A stretch of 51,463 nucleotides of DNA from Candidatus Desulfofervidus auxilii. GTDB lineage: Bacteria; Desulfobacterota; Desulfofervidia; Desulfofervidales; Desulfofervidaceae. A program made the translations under genes and the position numbers. This document shows positions 32,868-41,502 of the stretch, piece by piece. Numbering within the stretch: position 1 is the stretch's first letter; the number at the start of each line of letters is the position of its first letter. A model generated the notes under the pieces. That model was not told where the DNA came from, did not search any database, and worked only from the letters and a program-made list of their open reading frames with translations. Location of the stretch: the NCBI RefSeq assembly GCF_001577525.1, contig NZ_CP013015.1, forward strand, positions 612,193 to 663,655. Reading direction: 5' to 3'.

Positions 32868-33934
32868 TGGATATTTGGCAAAAATTAGAGGGAATAGAAA
32901 ACAAATTTGTAGAATTAGAGAAGCTCCTGGCAGATTCAGAGGTATTGAAAGACACCGAAAAATACCGTCAATATGCCAAGGAACATGCAGATTTATCTAA
33001 AATTGTTCAAGTTTATCGGGAATATAAAAAATTACAAAAAGAGTTAGAAGAAAATAAAGAGCTCCTCTTGGATAAAGATGAAGAATTACGCAATTTGGCC
33101 AAGGCAGAAATCTCTACGCTAAATAAAAAAATAGCAGAAAAAAAACAGGAACTTAAAATCTTACTTCTTCCCAAAGAATCAGCAGATGAAAGAAATATTA
33201 TTTTTGAAATACGAGCAGGAACAGGTGGCGAAGAAGCTGCCCTTTTTGCAGCAGACCTTTTTAAAATGTATACAAAATATGCAGAGAACAAGGGATGGCG
33301 TGTTGAAATGTTAAGTTCCCACTTTACTGGCATGGGTGGAATAAAGGAAATCATCGCTGCCATTGAAGGAAAGGGGGCATATAGCCGTTTGAAATATGAA
33401 AGCGGGGTGCATCGGGTTCAACGTGTCCCTGAGACAGAGTCTCAAGGAAGAATTCACACCTCTGCTGTAACTGTAGCTGTTTTGCCAGAGGCTAAAGAAG
33501 TAGAGATAGAAATTGACCCTAAAGATTTGAAGATTGACTTGTTTCGCGCCTCTGGTCCTGGTGGACAGCACGTAAATGTGACAGATTCGGCGGTAAGAAT
33601 TACCCACTTACCTACTGGTATTGTGGTTCAGTGTCAAGATGAGCGTTCCCAATACAAGAATAAGGCTAAGGCTATGAAAATCTTACGAGCTCGTCTTTTA
33701 GAAAAGAAGCGTCAAGAACAAGAACAACAAATGGTTGAGGAACGTCGGAGCCAAGTAGGCACTGGAGATAGGAGTGAGAGAATTCGCACTTATAATTTTC
33801 CTCAGGGCCGGGTTACAGATCACCGCATCGGTCTTACCCTGTACCGGCTGGAGGAAGTCTTGGAGGGAGATTTGGATGAAATCATTGATGCCCTCATCGC
33901 TCATTACCAGGCTGAGGCTTTAAAAAAGATGTAA
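32867..33934 (+). CDS. prfA: peptide chain release factor 1
   Basis: RF1 reads UAA and UAG and triggers peptide release. The 355-residue protein has the R-A-G-T-G-G-E-E-A motif, [17 protein letters not shown] and the catalytic G-G-Q in [10 protein letters not shown] (about residue 230). It continues to the C-terminal helical end. It is coupled to rpmE by the TAATG overlap. The prmC methyltransferase gene that often follows prfA is absent here, replaced by repeats and an accessory island. Confidence 0.96.
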   Translation: MDIWQKLEGIENKFVELEKLLADSEVLKDTEKYRQYAKEHADLSKIVQVYREYKKLQKELEENKELLLDKDEELRNLAKAEISTLNKKIAEKKQELKILLLPKESADERNIIFEIRAGTGGEEAALFAADLFKMYTKYAENKGWRVEMLSSHFTGMGGIKEIIAAIEGKGAYSRLKYESGVHRVQRVPETESQGRIHTSAVTVAVLPEAKEVEIEIDPKDLKIDLFRASGPGGQHVNVTDSAVRITHLPTGIVVQCQDERSQYKNKAKAMKILRARLLEKKRQEQEQQMVEERRSQVGTGDRSERIRTYNFPQGRVTDHRIGLTLYRLEEVLEGDLDEIIDALIAHYQAEALKKM

Positions 33935-34017
33935 CCCGAAATTACCTTAACTTTTAAATTCCATTGCCAAAATAAAATCCAATAAAAACAGACATGAATG
34001 CAGGAAATTGGCAAAAC

Positions 34018-34195
34018 AAGTATCCTGTCTGCGGGGCAAACAGGTTTTAGGACTTTTGCAGGAGCTTCTTTTGATGTTTGTGGTTTCACCTTTTAGGTGA
34101 CAGTGATACTTCAAGATTAACTTCACTAACCGTCTTGTATTCACGAAGTCGCCGAAGGCGATTTGCCGAAGGCAAGCGAAGCGCAGCGTGAATAC
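34018..34195. repeat. nested hairpin region after prfA
   Basis: Includes AAGTATC paired with GATACTT across about 90 bp and the local hairpin CACCTTTTAGGTG. At 34137-34195 is a palindrome with arms GTATTCACG and CGTGAATAC enclosing three smaller hairpins (for example CGCCGAAGGCG and TTGCCGAAGGCAA). The multi-hairpin palindrome resembles a folded attC-like or REP-like element. Confidence 0.6.
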
Positions 34196-34249
34196 TTTGT
34201 TACTTTGTTAAGCGTCATTTTCTCCTCCTTTCGCAGTTGTAGTGGAATT

Positions 34250-34450
34250 GGGGTCAAACTTACAAAATACAGTTAAGAAAATAGAAAACGGAAAACAGAA
34301 ATTCCCAGTTCCCATTTCCCAATTTCCAATTCCCATTTCCAACGTGCCAACGTTCTAACGTGCAAACGTGTAAACGTGCTAACGTTCCAATTTAACAGAA
34401 GGCGATTTTGCATTTTTCAATTCGCATTCTGCATTGTGCCATTGCGCTTA
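34250..34450. repeat. long dispersed repeat with iterated AACGTG words
   Basis: About 200 bp, present in inverted orientation as two partial copies at 50720-50900 and 51010-51110. The middle holds iterations of an 8-10 bp word (AACGTGC/T plus two or three bases, at about 34339-34390), and the left part holds iterations of TTCCCAATTCCC-like words. No gene fits. Confidence 0.7.
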
Positions 34451-34464
34451 ACCATTTATAGTTT

Positions 34465-34546
34465 AGCAGATTGCTCCGTTAAGCCATCAAGACCAAGCCC
34501 TTTCAGGGTGGCTTTCGCCAGTCTTGATGGCACTTCGCAATCTGCT
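34465..34546. repeat. 82-bp two-tier palindrome
   Basis: Outer arms AGCAGATTGC (34465-34474) and GCAATCTGCT (34537-34546) enclose inner arms GCCATCAAGAC (34483-34493) and GTCTTGATGGC (34521-34531). Both pairs are perfect. The right end runs into TTTTT. It is a cruciform-like repeat, or a large terminator for transcription coming from prfA. Confidence 0.65.
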
Positions 34547-34669
34547 TTTTAAAAACTAGAGTTGGTTGAAAGGAAAAAGTTTTTTCCCTTTAATTAATTA
34601 TTAAGGTTAAAAATATTAAAGAGTAAGGCAAAAAAAGTTTTTCTTTAAGGGACTATTTTTCTGTCAAGC

Positions 34670-34765
34670 CTGTCGGCAGACAGGCAGGGAGAAGCGCAGT
34701 GACCTGTCTGCCAACAGGCAGGGCTGCGGAATGCAGGCAGGTGGGTTTTCTTTTAAAGTAATTAC
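34670..34765. repeat. dispersed GC-rich palindromic repeat, copy in the second island
   Basis: Contains CCTGTCGGCAGACAGGCAGG (34674-34693) and a second partial palindrome, CCTGTCTGCCAACAGGCAGG, starting near 34703. An AT-rich word ending ACGGATTTTGGG follows. Related to the copies at 3605, 21349, 30914, 49405 and 50730. Confidence 0.7.
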
Positions 34766-34784
34766 GGATTTTGGGTAAAGAAAA

Positions 34785-34960
34785 TTATCTACAGATTTTA
34801 ATGATCATGATAACTGCTTTCCCACACACCTACTTGAAAGTGGGACAGATTTAAGGTATATTCAAGAGCTACTGGGGCATAAAAGCTCTAAAACAACTGA
34901 GATTTACACCCATGTGCGTGAGCAGGACATTGGCGGATTAAGAGTCCATTGGACACCATA
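34785..34960 (+). pseudogene. second integrase relic (C-terminal tail of a tyrosine recombinase)
   Basis: The frame [33 protein letters not shown] matches the C-terminus of the integrase remnant at 3831-4415 almost residue for residue. It stops at a TAG near 34960. The segment just before it (34785-34828) matches the segment just before the first remnant (3738-3776) at most positions and is in the same reading frame. Thus the two ends of the gene were joined by a larger deletion than in the first relic. Confidence 0.8.
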
Positions 34961-35237
34961 GGGAAGGGAGGTAATGAGGTTACAAAGAAGTGAATTCCCT
35001 ACTTTATGTACAGAAAGTTAAGTTCTTCCAGAGCAAGGTATAAACGACCCCATTCTATTATTTTAAGTTGGGCGAAATTTTGCTTGGCTTATTCGGATCA
35101 ATTGCAAAGCTAAGTAGGATAGCTAAGAAATCAAAATTAAATCATGTTCGAAATCAGCTTGTGTGGAGCTACTAGCAATGGTAACAATTCCTACTATAAG
35201 AAGTTTTTTAGAGTTTGGTTTAAAGAGAGGAAAGGCA

Positions 35238-35594
35238 ATGAAACGCTTTTTGTTCAATTTTAATATCGCTTATCTCTATGCCTTTATTGCTGGTATTTTA
35301 GTTTCGCTGGCAATTAACCTTTTTACCAGCGCACTTTTAACGACAAGCTTACCAATGAGTATTCATAGAGTATATGGGATAGCCTTATCTCTCTTTATTT
35401 CCTCTATCGGTGCTTTTGGAGTGAGCGCACTTTTAGAGAATGCACGAGGTGAGTGGGAGTCAGCAGGCTCTCCCTACAAATTGAAGAGAGATTTTATAGA
35501 GAGAAGAAAGTATATAGTTTGGATGTATTTTTCGTTGGCAATTTTCCTTAGCGGGGTTATATGTTCTGTACTTTTGTACATTTGGAGGAAATAG
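35238..35594 (+). CDS. small three-helix membrane protein paired with the P-loop gene
   Basis: The product has three predicted transmembrane helices (about residues 7-30, 45-65 and 93-113 from this start), separated by a basic loop (K-R-D-F-I-E-R-R-K). The start is taken at the ATG at 35238 because AGGAAAGG lies just upstream; in-frame starts at 35178 (ATG) or 35163 (GTG) would add 20-25 residues. No family is recognised. It ends 3 bp before the large P-loop gene, so the two are cotranscribed and probably act together. In defence systems of similar layout the membrane partner is the effector, but nothing in this sequence proves that. Confidence 0.65.
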   Translation: MKRFLFNFNIAYLYAFIAGILVSLAINLFTSALLTTSLPMSIHRVYGIALSLFISSIGAFGVSALLENARGEWESAGSPYKLKRDFIERRKYIVWMYFSLAIFLSGVICSVLLYIWRK

Positions 35595-35597
35595 AGA

Positions 35598-38500
35598 ATG
35601 GGTGAAATGCTACATCTTGAAGATGTGATGAAGGATTCTCGTAAAGGGTGGCCAACTTTCGATGATTTGCAAAAGAAAGAAGTTCTCCTTGACGAAAAAC
35701 TTATTAAAAAAGTTGAGGGCCTACTGCAAAGCAACCGGCGCTGCCTTATTAGAGGTGCCGAAGGGAGAGGCAAGACAGTTTTAGCAAGAGTTATAGGTTC
35801 TAATAAGTTCAAAAAAAATTGGAAAGTATATTTTATTGATATCCGCGAACTCAGGAAAGAAGATATTAATAGTATATGCCGTCAGATTGAAGCACTTGGA
35901 GAACAGAAAACTTTATTTATTATAGAAAATGCTCATGCCTCTTTAGATGAAATAACCCCCAAACTTATAGAGCTTGCAAATAATTGTCAAAAGCCTTCTT
36001 TTATCTTTACCTTAAGAAAGATATTCCCTGGGAAGGAATCACTTCTTATAATAAATCCTTTTGAGGAGTATGAAGAAAAAGGATGGTATGTAGATTTAAG
36101 TCCGGATTTAGGAATGATGCTAGGAATTATCACAACATTTATTTCAGCGAGAAATATACCTTATTCTCTTACGGAAGAAGATAAATCTTGGATAAAAAGA
36201 GAATTTGGGGAACAAAAGGCAAATTTGCGTAGGTTCAGATGGTATCTTGAGACATGGAGTGAAATAGGCGGTCCTCTTCATTCTGTACCCAAAGAGAAGG
36301 TTTTAGAGAGAGTGTTAAAGCAATTCCTCATCAGAGAGTTTAATACTGAGCTTCAAAAAATGCTAATCAAAATTTCAGCAGTATTCCAATTTGATGTAAG
36401 TTTCCATGGGGAGAATTTTGAGAAAAATATTCTAACAGAGCTTACTGAAAGGGGCGTCATAACATTCTTACCAGGAAATTATTATAGAATGCAACACTCT
36501 TCAGACGCAGCTTATGTCATAGAAGCTGAAGCAATTCTAAGGGAAACAAAGGAGCCTGAGGTTCTTACCGCTGATATTTTAAAACAGTACCTGCAAAAGA
36601 AACCTGTCAATTTTCTTGAATTAATGGGTGGTATATATCGCAATAAACAAAAGCTTATCTTGTCTCAAATCTTTAAAGACCAAGAAACGTATAACACCAT
36701 TTTTGGTATGATTAAGCAAGATGGTATCAGAGCTGTAAGTTCTGTCCTTCGTTATATAACTTGGGCCTGTGGCAAAGAAAAAGGATTAGAGTTTTGGTCT
36801 CAGTATAAGAAATTATGGGGCGATTCTCCAAAGGAACAAGGAGAAAAACTTAAAGAGAAACTAACTGGAGCATCTCTTATTGAAGTTGAGTTCCTACTTT
36901 TATTTTTAAGCAGAGTCGATGCTAATGAAAAAGATTGGTTAGCAACCGAGGCATTAGATGAGGATGTTTTAGTTAAAAAGGCAAAAGAGGCCTCATTTTC
37001 AATTATTCCAAATTTAATCAGATTATTACCTCACGAGAAAGCTTCACGGGTCATTTCTAAACTCAACCCAAACGATGTAGCGGAAAAGGCAAAAGCCGCT
37101 ACCGCCCAAAGGATAATGTGGTTTTTGAAGTACTGCTTACAAGATCCCTTCAGCATAAATTTTGTAAAATCATTTTTAATAATTCTTCATAAAGATGGCA
37201 AGCTAATAGAGAAGCTCAAAAATTCAGAGCTAAGTGTAATATTAAATTGCCTAGGTATTATTAAAAATATAGATCCTGAGGTATACAAAGACATCAAAGA
37301 TAATATTTCGCCACATTGGTTGCAAATATGGCTTTCTTCAAGTCTGAGTAGAGTTGCCAACCGACTTTATAGGTATCGTTGGTGTGTTGGAGAGCCAAAA
37401 AGATTTGCACAATCAGTAGTAAATAGTTTAGCTTCAAAACCACTTGGTGAACCAATTAAGAGGTTATATAGCCAACCTGAAACAAAGCCTCTTAAAGTCT
37501 TGGGCAAGTTATTAAATTCAGCTTATCAGGTTGCCTTTGAAGATGAAAAACATGCAGTGGAAAGGATCGCACAACAAATAGTAGATAATCTCAATTTAGA
37601 GATGCAACAAAGGTATACTATTGAGCAACTTTCCTTATTACTAAACAATGTTAAAATGTGTAGTGAAGAAACATGGCGTCAGCTGTGTAGTAGAATTCTA
37701 TCAGAATTAGACTTAGTTGATTATATAGGTATCCCCTTTGATAAAGGATTGGCCGCGCTTATGTGGAATATCTATCAATATAGCGAGGAAAAGGGGCAGG
37801 AATTAGCTGATGAGATATTCAAGTTAGATTTCAATAGACTTTTGGATAACTCAGAGACTGAAGCAATAAGTAGACTCCTTTGGAATCTGCTTCAGATTAA
37901 TAATTTAAAAGTTAAAAACTGGATTGAGAATATAGATAACGAAAAATGGCTTTCAAAAGCTCTATTATCTTCAAGACGTGATGCTTTTCGGCTTTTATGG
38001 AGCTTATGTCATGCCGATGAAGAAAAAGGAAAGGCAATAACACGTTCTCTTGCGAATAAAATATTGCCTACCTTTACGGCATTAAAGGTCGAAGACTTGC
38101 CTCTTCTTGGTTTTTTTATATTTTGCGGTATTTCGTTTAACTTAAACGTATCCTCCCTTTCGCCTTATGAAATTGCAGAAAAGTTTAGCGAGGAATTAAG
38201 CTTAAGTGAGCTGGCCTTTTGTATTTACTTGCTTAAGGAGAAAAATAATAAGATAATAAAAGAATTTTTAAAAGAGTTAAGCAGATTCTTATTTATAAGA
38301 TTTCCCACATTTTCAATACAAGAAATTATAGAAAAGTATCCGTTTGATATTACAAAGAATTTGCTTAAGGAAATCCTCAGGGATTTCGACCTCCCAAAAG
38401 AGCCAGATTCAACTTTTGCTGAAATGGTTTCTTTGACCAAAGTTTATTTAAAAGAGAGGGGCAAAACGAAGATAGCTTTTAGTCAATTAAAAGATTTCTT

Positions 38501-38696
38501 TCTCAAGAACCCTCCTGATGGCTCTATTTTTAAATCTGCAGATGACTCTACTAAGTGGCTTAGTATAGCTATAGAATATGGAATTTATCTTACAGAGCAA
38601 GTTCCCCATTATAAAAATCCATCTTGGATAGTAACATTATTATCTCTTAATAAGGATAGTAGTTTTGTTTCATCTTTCTGGGAAAATGAGGTATAA
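35598..38696 (+). CDS. 1032-residue P-loop (STAND-like) NTPase with long helical-repeat region
   Basis: The N-terminal region has Walker A G-A-E-G-R-G-K-T (residues 53-60) and a Walker B-like strand L-F-I-I-E-N-A-H (106-113), with Glu110 where many STAND proteins have Asp. A sensor-like strand follows, F-I-F-T-L-R-K (about 134-140). Residues 240-310 look like a winged-helix segment. Residues 350-1000 are almost wholly helical and include repeated units, for example F-R-L-L-W-S-L-C and L-L-W-N-L-L. The architecture recalls signal-transducing NTPases in which helical repeats sense a ligand. It pairs with the membrane protein gene upstream. No known defence family is recognised. Codon use is AT-rich, like the neighbours. 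Confidence 0.7.
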   Translation: MGEMLHLEDVMKDSRKGWPTFDDLQKKEVLLDEKLIKKVEGLLQSNRRCLIRGAEGRGKTVLARVIGSNKFKKNWKVYFIDIRELRKEDINSICRQIEALGEQKTLFIIENAHASLDEITPKLIELANNCQKPSFIFTLRKIFPGKESLLIINPFEEYEEKGWYVDLSPDLGMMLGIITTFISARNIPYSLTEEDKSWIKREFGEQKANLRRFRWYLETWSEIGGPLHSVPKEKVLERVLKQFLIREFNTELQKMLIKISAVFQFDVSFHGENFEKNILTELTERGVITFLPGNYYRMQHSSDAAYVIEAEAILRETKEPEVLTADILKQYLQKKPVNFLELMGGIYRNKQKLILSQIFKDQETYNTIFGMIKQDGIRAVSSVLRYITWACGKEKGLEFWSQYKKLWGDSPKEQGEKLKEKLTGASLIEVEFLLLFLSRVDANEKDWLATEALDEDVLVKKAKEASFSIIPNLIRLLPHEKASRVISKLNPNDVAEKAKAATAQRIMWFLKYCLQDPFSINFVKSFLIILHKDGKLIEKLKNSELSVILNCLGIIKNIDPEVYKDIKDNISPHWLQIWLSSSLSRVANRLYRYRWCVGEPKRFAQSVVNSLASKPLGEPIKRLYSQPETKPLKVLGKLLNSAYQVAFEDEKHAVERIAQQIVDNLNLEMQQRYTIEQLSLLLNNVKMCSEETWRQLCSRILSELDLVDYIGIPFDKGLAALMWNIYQYSEEKGQELADEIFKLDFNRLLDNSETEAISRLLWNLLQINNLKVKNWIENIDNEKWLSKALLSSRRDAFRLLWSLCHADEEKGKAITRSLANKILPTFTALKVEDLPLLGFFIFCGISFNLNVSSLSPYEIAEKFSEELSLSELAFCIYLLKEKNNKIIKEFLKELSRFLFIRFPTFSIQEIIEKYPFDITKNLLKEILRDFDLPKEPDSTFAEMVSLTKVYLKERGKTKIAFSQLKDFFLKNPPDGSIFKSADDSTKWLSIAIEYGIYLTEQVPHYKNPSWIVTLLSLNKDSSFVSSFWENEV

Positions 38697-38725
38697 GATA
38701 ATCATTACCAAGCAAAACATTTGCC

Positions 38726-38793
38726 TAACAGCGGATAAAAGGGAAATCAAAGATTTCCCCAAATTACCCTATCGGGCAACTTCTTTTATCCGC
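38726..38793. repeat. module A': unloaded palindrome
   Basis: The left arm starts AACAGCGGATAAAAG and is identical over 39 bp (38727-38765) to 6952-6990. The right arm is CTTTTATCCGC (38783-38793). Only about 17 bp separate the shared parts, whereas the other copy carries a GIY-YIG ORF there. The bases before it, GCCTAAC (38723-38729), match the attC R'' consensus. Confidence 0.75.
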
Positions 38794-38797
38794 AATA

Positions 38798-38955
38798 CGT
38801 CAGATTGTGTAAAAAGTCAAAAAATTTGATTAAGTGTCGCAAAAAGTGGGAGAAAGAGGTAAAATACTGATAAAAAGTGGTTTAGTAAACCCAATTTGTA
38901 ATCAAATAATGTGGAATAGTGGGAAAATAAAAATTCAAAATTAGTTATCATCTAT
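38798..38955. repeat. module E, copy 2
   Basis: Starts CGTCAGATTGTGT (38798-38810) and continues with very high identity to 8238-8360. The right end is degraded: TTATCATCTATG where copy 1 has TTATCACACAATCTG. It follows module A' with 4 bp between, whereas copy 1 follows modules A, B and C. Confidence 0.8.
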
Positions 38956-39153
38956 GAAAAAGTTATGCAACCCCTTTTATACCAAAATCAAAATTTTTGG
39001 ACCATTCATCTATCCGTACCCCTATGCACACATTAACTATTTGGTAGCGCTCCCCTAATCATACTGAGAGCCTTTAAAGGCTAAAAAATCAAAGAGGGCA
39101 ACCGCTAAAAACAAATTTCTTTTTCATACTGTGCGTAAGGTCATTTACTATAT
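38956..39153. other. short non-coding stretch at the island's right border
   Basis: The only structure seen is the 14-bp palindrome AGCCTTTAAAGGCT (39069-39082). No gene or clear attachment site is visible. Confidence 0.4.
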
Positions 39154-39699
39154 TTATAAGTTTTCTTTTGGAGTTATTACGGATTTGGGAGAATCTTTTA
39201 ACTTTAGACCATATTTCTGGCAGAGTTTTTTTAAAGAATCGTGCAAATTCTTAGCTGTTTCTCTTGCCTGTTCAAACTTTTTATTTGCAGATTTTAAAAT
39301 TGCTTCGTCTTTTTTCTCCAAAGCCGAAAGTAACATGGTAAAAGCTTGATAATACATCTCTGCCGTTTCTATGTATGTCTTATGGAAATTTTTGACTTCC
39401 TCTGTGCTTGGCTTAATATTTTTGAGCTTTTCCCGGAAATTGTTATAAGTAGGAATAACCTTATCTTTTAAAACATTATAAGTAGTGAGGTCATCTTTAT
39501 AATTTTCGCCAGTAACGGATTCATAATATTCCATTGCTTCGGTTTCTAAGGGGGTTACTTTGGTAAGTTCAACATTGATGTAGTTCAACAAGTCTTGTGG
39601 GACTAAACCATTACCCCAAACTGAGGATAAAGGCACTAAAAATAACCATAAAAAGCCAATTATTACTCTCTTAGCGCCTCTTTTAAAGTGATAGCCCAT
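39154..39699 (-). CDS. secreted helical protein of unknown function
   Basis: From the ATG at 39699 the gene encodes 181 residues: a signal peptide or membrane anchor (I-I-G-F-L-W-L-F-L-V-P-L-S-S-V-W-G) and a mature part of mostly amphipathic helices with many Lys and Glu (about 40-165). Longer open frames reaching back to 39831 run through the tRNA gene and are not coding. A tRNA-Phe ends 20 bp upstream, so the gene may be read through from the tRNA promoter. No family is recognised. Confidence 0.6.
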   Translation of the reverse strand: MGYHFKRGAKRVIIGFLWLFLVPLSSVWGNGLVPQDLLNYINVELTKVTPLETEAMEYYESVTGENYKDDLTTYNVLKDKVIPTYNNFREKLKNIKPSTEEVKNFHKTYIETAEMYYQAFTMLLSALEKKDEAILKSANKKFEQARETAKNLHDSLKKLCQKYGLKLKDSPKSVITPKENL

Positions 39700-39719
39700 A
39701 CCTTCGAAAAGGGTAAAAT

Positions 39720-39795
<76 letters not shown>

Positions 39796-39802
39796 TAAGG
39801 CT

Positions 39803-39831
39803 AGCTTATAAAAACCCCAAACAGTTGTCAA
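39803..39831 (-). promoter_or_regulatory. tRNA-Phe promoter
   Basis: TTGACA (39826-39831), 17 bp, TAAGCT (39803-39808) on the minus strand, ending 7 bp before the first tRNA base. It is divergent from the TPR gene promoter; the -35 boxes are about 40 bp apart. Confidence 0.75.
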
Positions 39832-39871
39832 GGGATTTAGAGCATAAATTGTGTCTCAAGTTCCCTTCTGC

Positions 39872-39900
39872 TTGACCTAGGTATTAATTTTTACTATGAT
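39872..39900 (+). promoter_or_regulatory. promoter of the TPR-SPOR gene and operon
   Basis: TTGACC (39872-39877), 17 bp, TATGAT (39895-39900), 9 bp, ATG (39910). A start site 7 nt after the -10 box would leave only 3 nt before the ATG. A purine run (GGGAGG) in the gap is too close to the ATG to serve as a normal ribosome site. Confidence 0.65.
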
Positions 39901-39909
39901 GGGAGGAAA

Positions 39910-41043
39910 ATGAAAACCGCCATTTTATTATTTTTATTGCTGACAATAACAGTAACCAGTGTTTATGGCTTAAGTTTGACCGAAGAAGCTATGGATTCCT
40001 TTAGGAATGAAGATTATGATGCTGCTATTAAAACAGGGCTAAAGGCCATAAAGGCTGAAGGTGGTTTTGATGCCCATCTAATCACAGGTGCAGCTTATTA
40101 TAAAAAAGGCAAGCCTGATAAAGCTATACCGTATCTAGAAAAGGCAAAAACACTAGCCCAAACCCAGGAAAAATTTGCAGCAGTTTATAATTTCCTGGGT
40201 CTAAGTTACTGCAGTGTGGGGAAAACAGATAAAGCACTTTATTACTTCTCCCAACAGTTAAAAATAGCAAGAGAACTAGGTGATAAAAAAGCCATGGCCT
40301 CAGGTTTAAACAATATTGCGGGTGTCCTTCGGGATAAGGGTGAATTAGAGAAAGCCCTTGGATATTATAAAGAAAGTTTACAATATGTGTCTACCAAGGA
40401 TCTAGTAGCCCTAGGCACCATTCACAATAATATAGGTAATATCTATGCAGTTAAGAAAGATTACCTTAAGGCCATAGATTACTATAAAAAGGCCATAAAT
40501 TACGCCCAAGAAGGTGGATATTATCTGGGAGTAGGCCCTATGAAATTAAATCTAGGAGAAAGTTATCGAAAGGTAAAAGATTACTCAAATGCCCAAAAGG
40601 AACTCCTTAAGGGGCTAGAAATGGTTCAGGGGGCGGGGATCAGGATTTGGGAGGCCACAGGTTGCCTTTATTTAGCCAAACTATATCGTGACTTAGGTCA
40701 ATATGAAACTACCAAGAATTACGCTTTAAAGGCAAGAAAAATTTTTAAAGAGATAGGAATGCAAGATGGTTTTAATCAGGCTAATTTATTGTTATCATCA
40801 ATTTCTCCTTGGGCAGTTTATTTAGAAACTTATAAAAATAAAGATGCTGCATATAAAAGGCTTCAAGTGCTCAGAGAGAAAGGTTATCAAGTAATGATAA
40901 AAGAAGGAAGGATACCTCAAAGAGGAACTTGGTATCGGATATTTATAGGTGGATTTAAAAATAAGGAAGATGCTTATAAAAAACGGGATGAAGTAAAAAA
41001 GGACTTCCCAGGTGCATGGGTAGGAAGTTTAGAATATAAATAG
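39910..41043 (+). CDS. secreted TPR protein with C-terminal SPOR domain
   Basis: The 377-residue protein has a signal peptide (about 1-20, ending V-Y-G), five to six tetratricopeptide repeats (about 25-285; for example the unit at 125-160 with Y-Y-K-E-S-L) and a SPOR-like domain (about 305-375). The SPOR part contains Y-K-N-K-D-A-A-Y-K-R-L and W-Y-R-I-F-I-G-G-F-K-N-K. SPOR domains bind denuded peptidoglycan at division sites. The protein is therefore probably periplasmic and cell-wall associated. It is the first gene of a colinear run to carB. Confidence 0.85.
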   Translation: MKTAILLFLLLTITVTSVYGLSLTEEAMDSFRNEDYDAAIKTGLKAIKAEGGFDAHLITGAAYYKKGKPDKAIPYLEKAKTLAQTQEKFAAVYNFLGLSYCSVGKTDKALYYFSQQLKIARELGDKKAMASGLNNIAGVLRDKGELEKALGYYKESLQYVSTKDLVALGTIHNNIGNIYAVKKDYLKAIDYYKKAINYAQEGGYYLGVGPMKLNLGESYRKVKDYSNAQKELLKGLEMVQGAGIRIWEATGCLYLAKLYRDLGQYETTKNYALKARKIFKEIGMQDGFNQANLLLSSISPWAVYLETYKNKDAAYKRLQVLREKGYQVMIKEGRIPQRGTWYRIFIGGFKNKEDAYKKRDEVKKDFPGAWVGSLEYK

Positions 41044-41046
41044 TTT

Positions 41047-41502
41047 ATGGAAAAGAAACAATTTTTTTCCAATACTCATCCGCAGTTATTTAAAGAAGTT
41101 TGGCAAGCCTTAAAAAAAGGTAAGAAGAAAAACCATCCTTATTGGAACTATATGGTCAAAAGCATTGAAGCACATAAGGAGTTTATTCCATTTTTAGAAG
41201 GAAAACAGAAGACATTGCCTTTAGCGTCTCCTGAGCCTTTTTTGCATCTTACTCTTCATACTGTGGTAGAAGAGTTATTGGACAAAAATGAATTATCTGA
41301 AGTGGGCTATTTTTATACAATTCAGAAAAAACGTGGTTTGTCTCACCATGAAATTGTCCATATGTTAGGGGCCATTCTTACTACTCAGCTATTTACTATC
41401 TTTAAAGAACAAAAATTTGATTTAGGGCTTTATAAACAAATACTTAAGGAATATGCCCATTATCCTCCAGAAATTTTTTGGGAAAAAATAGAGGAGGGAT
41501 AA
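41047..41502 (+). CDS. DUF1841 family protein
   Basis: The 151-residue product matches the DUF1841 family: H-P-Y-W near residue 36, a central H-L-T-L-H-T-V-V-E-E segment and the C-terminal H-E-I-V-H-M-L-G motif. The conserved His and Glu suggest a metal site, which is inference. The gene is 3 bp after the TPR gene and 0 bp before the outer-membrane gene, with no obvious ribosome site, so translation is coupled. Confidence 0.8.
   Translation: MEKKQFFSNTHPQLFKEVWQALKKGKKKNHPYWNYMVKSIEAHKEFIPFLEGKQKTLPLASPEPFLHLTLHTVVEELLDKNELSEVGYFYTIQKKRGLSHHEIVHMLGAILTTQLFTIFKEQKFDLGLYKQILKEYAHYPPEIFWEKIEEG

Noticed and set aside
33947-34144. Open frames on the minus strand after prfA
   Set aside because: They lie in structured repeat sequence and have no motifs or ribosome sites.
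34330-34400. Possible CRISPR array
   Set aside because: The units are 8-10 bp, variable and without constant repeat-spacer structure; no cas genes are in the window.
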